Part shown: one piece after another, positions 42,301 to 49,284 of the stretch
Numbering within the stretch: the stretch's first letter is position 1
Layout: every line of letters starts with the position of its first letter
Source: Limnohabitans sp. 2KL-17
Lineage (GTDB): Bacteria; Pseudomonadota; Gammaproteobacteria; Burkholderiales; Burkholderiaceae_C
Length of the DNA: 55,961 nt
Direction of reading: 5' to 3'
Assembly (NCBI RefSeq): GCF_003063415.1
Contig: NZ_NESK01000026.1
Coordinates: 1 to 55,961 of the forward strand
The notes under the pieces: generated by a model
The model's input: the letters and a program-made list of their open reading frames with translations, nothing else
What the model was told of the DNA's origin: nothing
The model's database searches: none
Position numbers and translations under genes: made by a program

Positions 42301-44405
42301 GACGCCGCCGCCACCTCCCCTGCCGCCCACTCCCGCGCTCGCAGCGCCGGCTCCGCCGCCGCTTCGGCAATCGGCTCGGTGGCGCAGGACAGCGCGCTGG
42401 CCACTGCGGCGGAGAGCTGGCGCAGGGTCGGGGCATCGTAGAGCGCGCGCACCGGCAGGTCGACGCCTAGCCGTTCCCGCAGGAGCGACATCACCTGGGT
42501 CGCCGCCAGCGAATGCGCACCGGGCAAGGTGAAGAAGTTGGCGTCGGGGGCGATGCACGACAGCCCCAGGCATTCCTGGCAGATCGCCGTGACGGCGGCC
42601 AACTGGGCGTCATCGGCGGACGCGTCCTCGCCCATGGATGCGGGTGCAGAGGACGCCGCGCGCCAGGACCACAGGGCGTCGATCTGCCCGTTCCGCAGCA
42701 GCTCTCGACAGCGCCGCCGCTGGATCTTGCCGCTCGAGGTGCGAGGCAGGCGGCCCGGCCGCACCAGCCACAGCTCGGCCAGATCCATGACGCCGAAGCG
42801 ATCGGCCAGCGCGGCCCGCACGCGCTCGGGCAGCCCCTCGACGCGGGGCTCGCTGCGCAGATGTACCTCCTGCACGATTGCCAGCCGCTCGCCCCCCTCG
42901 CCGTCGATCGGCAGCGCCGCCGTACCGTGACGCACGAAGGCCGAGTCCAGGGCTTCCACGACCTGTTCGAGATCCTGGGGATGCAGGTTGCGGCCCTGTA
43001 AGATGAGGACATCCTTGAGACGCCCGACGACGAAAAGTTCGCCCTCGCGCATCACGCCCAGGTCGCCAGTGCGCAGGCACGGACGAGGGTCCGCAGCCAA
43101 AGTGGCGCGAAAGATGGCATCGCTGTCCTGTGGGCGTTGCCAGTAGCCCTGCGCGACCGAAGGCCCCTGCACCCAGATCTCACCCACCTGGCCGTCCTCG
43201 CAGGGTCGGCCGGTCGACGCATCGACGATGCGCACCCGGTGCTCTGCGTCCAGTGACTGACCCACCGACACCAGGTCGATGACGGGGCTGTCTTGGTCTG
43301 CGGTCTCCAGCATGCCCTGCTGAAGCGCCTGCGGCTGCGCCCGCAGGATGTGGGCCGGCTCGCCCAAAGGGCGCGCGGCATTGCCGCTGACCTGCAGCGT
43401 GGCCTCGGCCAGCCCGTAGACGGGGTGAAAGACGTCGGACCGTAGGCCGCAGCCAGCGAAGGCCGAGACAAACCGGCGCAGGGTTGCGGCCCGGACCATT
43501 TCAGCACCGTTGAACATGACGCGCACGCTGCTTAGGTCGAGACCTTCCCGATGCCGATCCTGGATGCGCGACAGGCACAGCTCGTAGGCGAAATTCGGGG
43601 CCCCGGTAAACCGCGCCCGGTAGGTGCTCAGAGCCCGCAGCCAGCGGTGTGGACGCATCAGGAACGCCGCAGGCGGCATGTGTACGCAGTGGAAGCCGGC
43701 GTGCACGGTGTAGAGCACCCCGCCGACGAGGCCCATGTCGTGGTGCGGCGGCAACCAGGAGACCGCCGTATCATCCGGCGCCATGCCGACGGACGCGGCG
43801 ATGCCGAGCAGGTTCGCGACGATGTTGCCGTGACTGACCATCACCCCCTTGGGGTCCCCTGTCGAGCCCGAGGTGTACTGCAGAAAGGCCAGTTCGTGCG
43901 CTTCGAGGGTGACCGGTGCTGCGCTGGCAGCGCCGCGCCCCAGATCCTGAAGAGCAACGCGTGCGCAGGCCTGGCTGTTCAGGCCGGCCTCGTCGAGCAC
44001 GCGGTCCAGCGTCGCCAGCGCCGGGGCGGCACACAACGCCACCCGCGGTCGCGCGTCGACGAGGATGCCGCGAAGACGTGCCACCGATTCGGCGCCAGCG
44101 GGAGGCAATGCCGGTACGGCCACCATGCCGGCGTAAAGGCAGCCCAGGAATGCAGTGATGTAGTCCAGGCCAGGCGGGCAGGCCAGCACCACGCGGTCGC
44201 CGCGGCTTGCCAGCGCCTGCAGGTGGGCGCAGATCTGTCGTGCCCTCTCGTCAAGGACGCGATAGTCGAGCTGCCCGGACGGCGTCTGGCCATCTTCGAG
44301 AAAGGTAAAGGCCGCAGCCCCGGGGCGCGTCTGGGCGTGTTCGCTTACCACCTCGGGCAACAGTCGCTGTCGCGCGACGCTCTCCACTGCGCTTGCGGTC
44401 AACAT
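36360..44405 (-). CDS. NRPS initiation protein, FAAL-T-C-A(Val)-nMT-T-E
   Basis: The 2,681-residue protein should start the lipopeptide. Domains: fatty acyl-AMP ligase (about 1-590, QYTSGSTGDPKGVMVSHGN near 179) and T (600-670), whose carrier motif is LPGAHSLAA, not LGGHSL. Next come C (700-1120) and A (1140-1610, code DAFWIGGTFK, Val) with an inserted N-methyltransferase (1630-1960, VWEIGCGTG near 1722). These are followed by T (Ser near 2160 in LGGDSI) and an epimerisation domain (2205-2640; HHLVVDGVSW near 2343, NYLGRFD). The GGDS carrier form fits a T domain serving an E domain. The E motif EGHGRE reads ERHGRA here. The predicted intermediate is fatty acyl-N-methyl-D-valine. The ATG at 44405 has GGGAGTGGAAG upstream. 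The stop overlaps the next gene by ATGA. Confidence 0.93.
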   Translation of the reverse strand: MLTASAVESVARQRLLPEVVSEHAQTRPGAAAFTFLEDGQTPSGQLDYRVLDERARQICAHLQALASRGDRVVLACPPGLDYITAFLGCLYAGMVAVPALPPAGAESVARLRGILVDARPRVALCAAPALATLDRVLDEAGLNSQACARVALQDLGRGAASAAPVTLEAHELAFLQYTSGSTGDPKGVMVSHGNIVANLLGIAASVGMAPDDTAVSWLPPHHDMGLVGGVLYTVHAGFHCVHMPPAAFLMRPHRWLRALSTYRARFTGAPNFAYELCLSRIQDRHREGLDLSSVRVMFNGAEMVRAATLRRFVSAFAGCGLRSDVFHPVYGLAEATLQVSGNAARPLGEPAHILRAQPQALQQGMLETADQDSPVIDLVSVGQSLDAEHRVRIVDASTGRPCEDGQVGEIWVQGPSVAQGYWQRPQDSDAIFRATLAADPRPCLRTGDLGVMREGELFVVGRLKDVLILQGRNLHPQDLEQVVEALDSAFVRHGTAALPIDGEGGERLAIVQEVHLRSEPRVEGLPERVRAALADRFGVMDLAELWLVRPGRLPRTSSGKIQRRRCRELLRNGQIDALWSWRAASSAPASMGEDASADDAQLAAVTAICQECLGLSCIAPDANFFTLPGAHSLAATQVMSLLRERLGVDLPVRALYDAPTLRQLSAAVASALSCATEPIAEAAAEPALRAREWAAGEVAAASFAQQRLWLLDQMEPGDPLYNIVAAVALQGRLQEQALGQALERVVERHEALRTHFEVRGGALVQVVGPRREPVLEREAMAGVQRAQRWQAAQECMAREAVRPFELGRGPLLRARLLKVDDEEHVLVLTMHHIVSDLWSMGVFVRELTALYAHAAHAAHAAQGVQAGDQEPALPPLPALQYRDFACWQHAWLSGEVLARQLGYWKHTLQDLTALELPLDRPRPAVHSLRGATLRFEIDAPTRQALHELARAHGGTLFMVLLAAFKVLLWRWSGQTDVVVGSPIANRNRSEIEGLIGFFVNTLLLRSNLGGDPTFEDLLGRVRETALQAYAHQDLPFERLVEELQPQREANYTPLFRVMFALQNAPLGELVLPGLSLRRLEVRTGSAKFDLTLFMWEQDQTLSAEIEYSSDLFDESTMQRLAAQLQALLAQVASQPQARLSALGRLSEPQHQRLLGHWSGAQDAAQAAPRDAAGLVDLVARQALRRPHAVALQQPGQEPVSYAQMMARSSWLAGRLHALGVRPGDRVAVCLERSAWQVQALLGIVMVGAAYVPLDGSYPQERLRYMLTDAGARVLLTQQSWAQAMAQASAGGNCRTVLLEDWLGAGLQQPEGLPPGIRPPDIRPPAQALAYVMYTSGSTGRPKGVAVTHAGVLRLVRGLAHVKLDEHEAVLAAAPVSFDASTFEIWGALCHGARLVLAAPGRQSLAELGEQVRAAQVSTLWLTAPLFHLMIEEGAAYLQGVRQLIAGGDVLSAPVVRKAQALLPGCRIVNGYGPTETTTFACMHDTTGLPEQAWGVPIGGPIAQTQVYVLDPRAEPVDVGIAGELYIGGEGLAWGYLGQPALTAERFVPDEFGARPGARLYRSGDRARWRTDARLEFMGRLDHQVKVRGHRVELAEVEGALREHPGVKDAAVVLREDAPGDKRLVGYVVPQIEQALHDAARDHTLQERQVAEWQELYERSVYAGGAQAGQHLAQHSTPELDDAFELTGWGSSYTGQPIETDQMREWVQATVERIAQLPTRRVWEIGCGTGLLLLRLAARAQTYLGTDFAQGALDYLGQRVARHGLHQVQLQPRLATDFDGVPVQAWDLVILNSIVQYFPDRGYLDRVLEGAVNAVQDGGCVFVGDVRSLPLLHTFHASVQTWQASATMPAGQLLERVARQVALEKELALSPEYFLDLAQRHPRVSHVEVLHKHGHALNELTSYRYDVVVHVGDKASTAAAPAQHLDWLDCSQSSLDPQTLAALLARQPPQVLRLGLARIPNARTASDIALLQALHEAAPSTPLALVREQALLAGTIATGPAAAPQTLVDAALAAGWRARPRYSGPGQDEGYFDLLVERLDAPQARIAPRLSPASPAAAPWANEPLAGKATENLLASLRAHLHARLPEYAHPTSLVLLERLPTTPNGKLDSRRLPPPQESASHTYVAPQSPVELALADIWSKLLRIERIGRFDNFFELGGDSIIAIQVIARLRAAGYDLKPRDLFEAQTIADAALRATALDSLAAGDAADRDPGPFPLAPVQSWFLEHQERLEPHWNQWVRQPLVAELPMDRLQAACDALIARHAALRMRFEAARGGQQRVGPLAPAHVERHVLPPSVDEESLGRALDAIERRLHEAIDPIEGPVVRFAQIVRDQPAQAWCVIVAHHLVVDGVSWRTLLADLERALDDPVALGALPPPASYGAWCRALREASDSRAIERDFAFWRRVQGPGAVTEPGLLGIAPGARTVWGDARTRVSRLDLRRTRELLADPRLGAGGGMQALLVAGILRAIARWNGQDEVIVSLERHGRALDGIGMDVADSVGWFTARFPLRLATGLNGSAGELLRRTTRALESVPSGGMSHGMLRHGARPLAPAPEAAVGINYLGRFDHALAALRHFLPSGQVSGLSCAPGSRRAQLLEIDALVMPEGLEIRWTHDNRLIEAAQIERMAQSLLDWLNDASVLAADPPAVRPTGLDAAGLDDDELRCLLDELGAGTHPTWTPT
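37933..42381. repeat. 4.45-kb direct repeat, copy in the initiation synthetase
   Basis: Partner of 25478-29926. The right boundary lies in TEPIAEAAAEP, the linker before the C domain; the left boundary lies beside the carrier serine, so the E-domain side is not part of the repeat. Confidence 0.92.
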
Positions 44406-44407
44406 CT

Positions 44408-44453
44408 TCCACTCCCGTTTTCATTCATGGTCCACTCCCGTTTTCATTCATGG
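44408..44453. repeat. 23-bp tandem duplication at the FAAL-NRPS ribosome site
   Basis: Two exact copies of TCCACTCCCGTTTTCATTCATGG lie head to tail (44408-44430 and 44431-44453). On the coding strand the unit spans the last codons and stop region of the glycosyltransferase gene and the GGGAGTGGA ribosome site of the initiation synthetase. Confidence 0.9.
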
Positions 44454-45718
44454 GTCTGCCGCACGGCACCGACCTGCTGCGCCGCGACTTCCTCACACAC
44501 GTCGGCCGCTCGCCGCGAACCGTCACCGGCGCGCAGGTCATCGCCCAATTGCCTGAGCCGCGCGCGGTCGGTGTGTGCGATCGCATCCGCCACTGCGGCC
44601 TCCAGGCCGGCCGCGTCGAACCGGCGCCCCGATAGCAGGCGGGCTAGCCGCAGCGCCTGCAGGCGCCGGCCGTTGTCCGGCTGGTCGTAGCCGATGGGCA
44701 CGATCACCTGCGGAATTTGCGCGCGCACCGCTTGGGCCGCCGTGCCGATGCCCCCGTGGTGAACCAGCACCGCGCAGCGAGGCAGCAAGGCCGCGAAATC
44801 GGCCTCGGCAACGACGTGGATGCGCGGGTGCGAATGCGCCTCCGGGGGCAGATTGGCCTCGAACCGGCTGACGAAGATGGCCCGCCATGCGGTACGGCGG
44901 ACCAACTCCAGCGCCGCCGCGAAGCGCGCGACGACATGACCCACGCCGGTTCCGAAGGTAAGCACCATCGGCGGCGGTCCGGCGTCCAGGAAGCCTTGCA
45001 GGGCCGCTGGCAGCGGCCCGTCATCGGCGTCGTGGGCAAACACGAAGCCGGCCTGCCGGATACCGAGCGGCGCCAATTCCTGCACGTCGTCGTACCAGGC
45101 CGGGTACAAGGCCATGCCGGGATGGCGGAAGAAACTCCAGTCCCGGAAGCGCCTGACGGCCGGCAGGGCATGGCGCTGCCGCATGGCGTTGAGGTCCGGC
45201 AGCAGCATGGCGTCGGCGGAGCGGTCGCCCCAGGCCAGCAGTCCGGCTTGAAGCCAGCGCGGGGAGCGCCGCAGCACAGCATGGCGATAGGGCAGTCGTC
45301 CGAGCTTGAAGAACTGCGTCGACGAATAGCCCAGGCACAGGCAGGCCAGGCCGCGGCATTCGGCGGCAAAGCGCGCACCGTAGGCGTTGCGGGTGCACAC
45401 CACGGTTGGCGACCGCGCGGCTCGCGAGGCGATGAAGTCGAACGTCGCCTCGACGGGCCGCCGAAGATAGCCTCCAGGGGCCAGGCCGAGCCGCGTTCCG
45501 TCCGGTCCCCAGTAGGCCGGACTCTCTACATCGGCTAACCAGGCCGCGCGCGTGTCGACCGATTCGAAGTTCAACCCATCGGCCCGCGCCCGCGCGGCGA
45601 ACGGCTCGGGGGCCAGCACCGAGACGCCATGGCCGCGCCGATGCAGTTCGCGGGCGATGCGCAATGCTGGCCAGACGTCACCACCCGTGCCGAGGGCTGC
45701 GAATATGAAGTCACTCAT
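44444..45718 (-). CDS. Family 1 (UGT/MGT-type) glycosyltransferase
   Basis: The 424-residue protein is a GT-B enzyme with the N-terminal LGTGGDVWPALRIA motif, VCTRNAYGARFAAE in the middle and the donor-site HHGGIGTAAQAV followed by PIGYDQPDNG. It is a paralogue of the gene at 7517-8830, and the two flank the three synthetase genes. I take MSDFIF at 45718 as start because it aligns with the family N-terminus; the start overlaps the thioesterase stop by eight bases. It probably glycosylates the lipopeptide with a nucleotide sugar. Its different flanking residues suggest a different sugar or position from its paralogue. Confidence 0.88.
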   Translation of the reverse strand: MSDFIFAALGTGGDVWPALRIARELHRRGHGVSVLAPEPFAARARADGLNFESVDTRAAWLADVESPAYWGPDGTRLGLAPGGYLRRPVEATFDFIASRAARSPTVVCTRNAYGARFAAECRGLACLCLGYSSTQFFKLGRLPYRHAVLRRSPRWLQAGLLAWGDRSADAMLLPDLNAMRQRHALPAVRRFRDWSFFRHPGMALYPAWYDDVQELAPLGIRQAGFVFAHDADDGPLPAALQGFLDAGPPPMVLTFGTGVGHVVARFAAALELVRRTAWRAIFVSRFEANLPPEAHSHPRIHVVAEADFAALLPRCAVLVHHGGIGTAAQAVRAQIPQVIVPIGYDQPDNGRRLQALRLARLLSGRRFDAAGLEAAVADAIAHTDRARLRQLGDDLRAGDGSRRAADVCEEVAAQQVGAVRQTHE

Positions 45719-46520
45719 GGCGTTCCAGTGGGCGGGCCCAAGATCCCGGGGCGCGCGGCTGCGCGGGGCAGGTGAGGCTCGTGAGCTGCCGGCGGATGCA
45801 GTCGACGACAGCGGCGCGCGCCGAATCGACGAAGAAGTGCCCGCCGTCGAACCAATGAACCTCGCAGCCCGCGCCGGCCTCTTCGGCCCAGGGCGGGACG
45901 AGTTCGGCCGGCACTGCGGGGTCGTCACGGCCAGCCAGCACGGTCAGCGGCAGCGGCACCCTTGCCGCGGTTCGGTAGCGGTAGTCGTGCACCAGGGCGA
46001 AGTCGTCGCGCACCACGGGCAGCAGCAGTTGCATCAGTTCGCGGTCGGCGAGCACCTCGGCAGGTGTGCCGTGGTAACGGGCCAGTTCCTGGCACAGCGC
46101 AGCGTCGTCGAGCTCGTGCAGGGGACGGCCCTGCGGCTGCTGTCGTGGTGCGCTGCAGCCGGACACGATCAGGTGACGGGGCGTGCACGGACCCGAGGCG
46201 CAGGCCCGTGCGACCTCGAAGGCCAGCAGTGCGCCCAGGCTGTGCCCGAACAATGCAAAGGGCAGATCGGCATGCCGCTGGATCATCTGCACCAGCTCAT
46301 GGCACAAGCTTCCGAAATGCCGACGCGAGCGCTCATGAAATCGCATCGCGCGCCCTGGAAGCTGCACGGCCCGAACTTCCACCCGGGGACCGAGAAGTTC
46401 CTGCCAGGCCAGGTACGCCGCAGGATGACCGCCGGCGTGCGAGAAGCAGAACAGCCGCAGGGATGCCGAAGGCTGGCGCTGACCGACGAGCCACGGGTCG
46501 GCCCGGTAGGGACTCAGCAT
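45711..46520 (-). CDS. Type II thioesterase
   Basis: The protein (269 residues) is a stand-alone alpha/beta hydrolase of the GrsT/TEII type. It removes wrong or stalled acyl groups from carrier domains of the assembly line. The nucleophile motif is FGHSLGALLAFE at about residue 90, the start region FCFSHAGGH is typical, and the catalytic His lies in FDGGHFFVD near the end. The ATG at 46520 has a strong AAAGGAG site. It lies directly before the second glycosyltransferase and the initiation synthetase, fitting an editing role. Confidence 0.93.
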   Translation of the reverse strand: MLSPYRADPWLVGQRQPSASLRLFCFSHAGGHPAAYLAWQELLGPRVEVRAVQLPGRAMRFHERSRRHFGSLCHELVQMIQRHADLPFALFGHSLGALLAFEVARACASGPCTPRHLIVSGCSAPRQQPQGRPLHELDDAALCQELARYHGTPAEVLADRELMQLLLPVVRDDFALVHDYRYRTAARVPLPLTVLAGRDDPAVPAELVPPWAEEAGAGCEVHWFDGGHFFVDSARAAVVDCIRRQLTSLTCPAQPRAPGSWARPLERHE

Positions 46521-46566
46521 GCGGATCTCCTTTCGTTCGGGCGCACGGCAAACGCAGCACTGCGCC

Positions 46567-48012
46567 TCATGGTTTCGCCTCGGCAGTCACGTCCTTGATC
46601 GAGACAAACTTCAGCCTGACCAGTGCGGCGACCCGGCCGATGCGCCGGTCGAGAATGTCGGCATCGGCCGCCGCCACCGCCATGTGCGCCTTCTCCACGT
46701 CCTCGGTGTAGGCGCGCCCGGCGCCGAGCCTGGCCTGCGCGACCTGCAGCCGCAGGGCCTCGACCTGGCGACGCTGCTGGGCGTACTCGAACTGGGCTTC
46801 CGCCTTGGCCAGGGCACCCGCCAGGCCTTGTTGCGCGAGCGACAGCCTGCTCTGGACGCCGGTAGCCTCCTCGAGCATGCGTTCGGCGTTCATCCTGGCC
46901 TCCAAGATGCGCGACTGGGTCGCGAACCCCGAGAACAGATTGTGCGTGACGGTCACCCACACTGAGGAAGTGCCCCTGCGCATGTCGGTGAACGCCGATC
47001 CGATCGACGAGTCGCTGCGGCCTGCGCCGACGTACTGCGCCAGCAGCCGAACCTGGGGCAGGTTGGCCGATTTCTCGACATTCACCAGCTCGCGCGCCGC
47101 CTGGCTCATGGCGTGGGCACGGAGCAGTTCGGGCTCGTTGCCCGGGCCGGCAGCGTCGGCGTTGTCGGGTGCGATGCCACGGGCCTCGAGCGCATCGAGC
47201 TCGTGCGTGAAGTTCGTCAGAAGGGGGCCCAGTTCCTCGGGGCGAGCAGGCGAGACATCGGAGCGGCGGCCCAGTGCGCGAAGGAACTCGGCACGGCGCG
47301 CGGCGACCTCCTGCGACTGCGTCTGGACGTCCAGGTCGCGCTGCGCTCGGGCGAGGGCGTCGGTTTCAGCCTCGAGCTGGCTGGCCCGGCCCGCCACCAG
47401 GCGTCCCGCAGTGGCCTTCTCCAGACTGCGCGCGACCTCGGCCCATCGGGTGGCGATACGCCAGCGGTGCCACGCCTGGCCCAGGTGCAGATAGGCCAGC
47501 GTGACGTCGCGCATGACCTCCCGGGTCTGCGCCTCGGCACCCAGCATGTCGGCCTGGTGAGCGGCCTGGGCATTGCGCAGCAAGGCACTGTCGCGACCGC
47601 CCGTGTAGATGTCGTTGCCGAGCTGCAGCGCGGGGCTGACGGTGTAGCGCGGCGACAATCGCGCCACCGCCACCGTCACGGTCTGGCCCTGGACCGTGCC
47701 CGTGGCAGTCACACCCGAGAAGGTGTCGTAGACCGTGTTGCTTTGCGCCGTCAGCAGCAGGTCGACAGTGGGGTAGAAACGCGCCGCGGCCTGACGGATC
47801 CGTTCCCGCGCGATGTCGCTGCGCAGCGCGGCGGTCCGCATCTCGGGCCGGTCGTTAAGGGCCGTCGCCAGCGCCGTAGACAGCGCATCCGGCAGCGCCG
47901 AGGGCGCCGAGGCAGGCGCCACGACCGACGCCGGCTGTGCGAGAGCGGACTGCATCGGCACTGCCACGCCCAGCGCGACGAGTGAGAGGCAGAGGATGCG
48001 TGCTCTATTCAT
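46567..48012 (-). CDS. TolC-family outer membrane channel protein
   Basis: The 481-residue protein starts with a signal peptide (MNRARILCLSLVALGVAVPMQ, cleavage likely after SALA). The rest has the two repeated coiled-coil halves of TolC/OEP proteins (Ala, Gln, Arg and Glu rich helices at about 185-260 and 400-460). It would form the outer membrane conduit for the MacAB-type pump encoded just upstream. Its start overlaps the permease stop by eight bases, so the four pump genes are coupled. Confidence 0.9.
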   Translation of the reverse strand: MNRARILCLSLVALGVAVPMQSALAQPASVVAPASAPSALPDALSTALATALNDRPEMRTAALRSDIARERIRQAAARFYPTVDLLLTAQSNTVYDTFSGVTATGTVQGQTVTVAVARLSPRYTVSPALQLGNDIYTGGRDSALLRNAQAAHQADMLGAEAQTREVMRDVTLAYLHLGQAWHRWRIATRWAEVARSLEKATAGRLVAGRASQLEAETDALARAQRDLDVQTQSQEVAARRAEFLRALGRRSDVSPARPEELGPLLTNFTHELDALEARGIAPDNADAAGPGNEPELLRAHAMSQAARELVNVEKSANLPQVRLLAQYVGAGRSDSSIGSAFTDMRRGTSSVWVTVTHNLFSGFATQSRILEARMNAERMLEEATGVQSRLSLAQQGLAGALAKAEAQFEYAQQRRQVEALRLQVAQARLGAGRAYTEDVEKAHMAVAAADADILDRRIGRVAALVRLKFVSIKDVTAEAKP

Positions 48013-49273
48013 AGCGCAGCGCCTGGACGGGATGCAGCCGCGAGGCGCGATAGGCGGGCACGATGCCGGAGGCCAGGCCCACGAGAACGGACACGACGAA
48101 GGCCGCGATGATCGACGGCACGGAGATCACCAGCGGAAACTTCGCGAGTACGGCCAGCCCGACGCTGGCGGCCGCACCCAGGACCAGCCCGACCACGCCG
48201 CCGACCGCGCTGATGAGTCCGGCCTCGATCAGGAACTGCAGCAGGATTGCCGCCTGTGAACCGCCGATTGCCTTGCGGATGCCGATCTCACGGGTGCGTT
48301 CGAGCACCGACGTGCTCATGATGTTCATGATGCCAAGGCCTGCCACCAGCAGCGAAACGGCCGCTGCGACGAGTCCGATGAGTGACACTCCGGCGAGGAT
48401 GCGGTCGGCGGTCTGCACATAGTTCGCCATCGATTCGCTGCGGTACTCGAACTCGCCGCGGTGACGCCGCCGCAGCGTCGCAGCGACCTGGGCGCCGACC
48501 TCCCTGGCATCGGTGCCTTCGGCCGATTCGCCCTGCAGGAGGTCGAAGTCCGTGCGGCCAAGCATCTGCTGGGCAACGGTCCAGGGCAGCATCACCCGGG
48601 CGTTCACATTTTGTCCGCCGCCGGAGCCGATGCTCGACAGAAACGACCGGTCCTTGGCCTGCAGGACGCCGATCACCTCGAAACTTTGACCGCCGATCGA
48701 CACCTGCCGGCCGACGATGCGCAAACCGTCTCCGAACAGATCAGTGGCGACCTGCGCGCCGATGATGGCCACCGGCAGCCGGCGTGCGATGTCCTGCTCC
48801 TTGAAGCCGCGACCGGAAGCAAGCTGATCGTTGTTGATCGCTAGGTAGGACAGGCCGACCCCTTCGAGCTTGGGCAGGCTGTAGCGGTCGGCATGGCTGG
48901 CCATTAGCTTGGCGCCGCTGCTGTCGCGCGTGCCATAGACCACCGGCGTGACCCGCGCCAGCCCGTTGCAGCACATGTTGGCGGCCAAGGCATCCACGTC
49001 CTCGATGTCGATGCCGGAGCCACCGCGCCGGGCTCGCATCGGGTCGACGATGCTCTGGTCGGGGAGCACCCAGATCGACCGTAGGCCGAAGGTCTGCAGC
49101 TCGTCGAAGATGAACTGCCGACCGCCCGTGCTGATGGTGCCGATGAGGATCACGGCCGCGATGCCGATGGCGATTCCCATGATGCTCAGCAGCGAACGCA
49201 GCTTGTAGTCGCTCATGCTGAGCGTCGCTTCCTCCAGCGCATCGAGAAAAAGGACGAGTGAGGGCAGCCGCAT
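48005..49273 (-). CDS. MacB/FtsX-type ABC permease
   Basis: The 422-residue protein has one N-terminal membrane segment (about 28-50, LLSIMGIAIGIAAVILIGT), a large periplasmic MacB_PCD domain (50-280) and three C-terminal FtsX segments (around 290-415, with RTREIGIRKAIGGS between). This is the permease half of a MacB exporter. Classical MacB fuses ATPase and permease in one chain; here the ATPase is encoded separately, 11 bases upstream. It likely drives periplasm-to-outside extrusion with the MacA-like and TolC-like proteins, as reported for several lipopeptides of Pseudomonas. Confidence 0.9.
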   Translation of the reverse strand: MRLPSLVLFLDALEEATLSMSDYKLRSLLSIMGIAIGIAAVILIGTISTGGRQFIFDELQTFGLRSIWVLPDQSIVDPMRARRGGSGIDIEDVDALAANMCCNGLARVTPVVYGTRDSSGAKLMASHADRYSLPKLEGVGLSYLAINNDQLASGRGFKEQDIARRLPVAIIGAQVATDLFGDGLRIVGRQVSIGGQSFEVIGVLQAKDRSFLSSIGSGGGQNVNARVMLPWTVAQQMLGRTDFDLLQGESAEGTDAREVGAQVAATLRRRHRGEFEYRSESMANYVQTADRILAGVSLIGLVAAAVSLLVAGLGIMNIMSTSVLERTREIGIRKAIGGSQAAILLQFLIEAGLISAVGGVVGLVLGAAASVGLAVLAKFPLVISVPSIIAAFVVSVLVGLASGIVPAYRASRLHPVQALRYE

Positions 49274-49284
49274 GTCAGGGGGTC

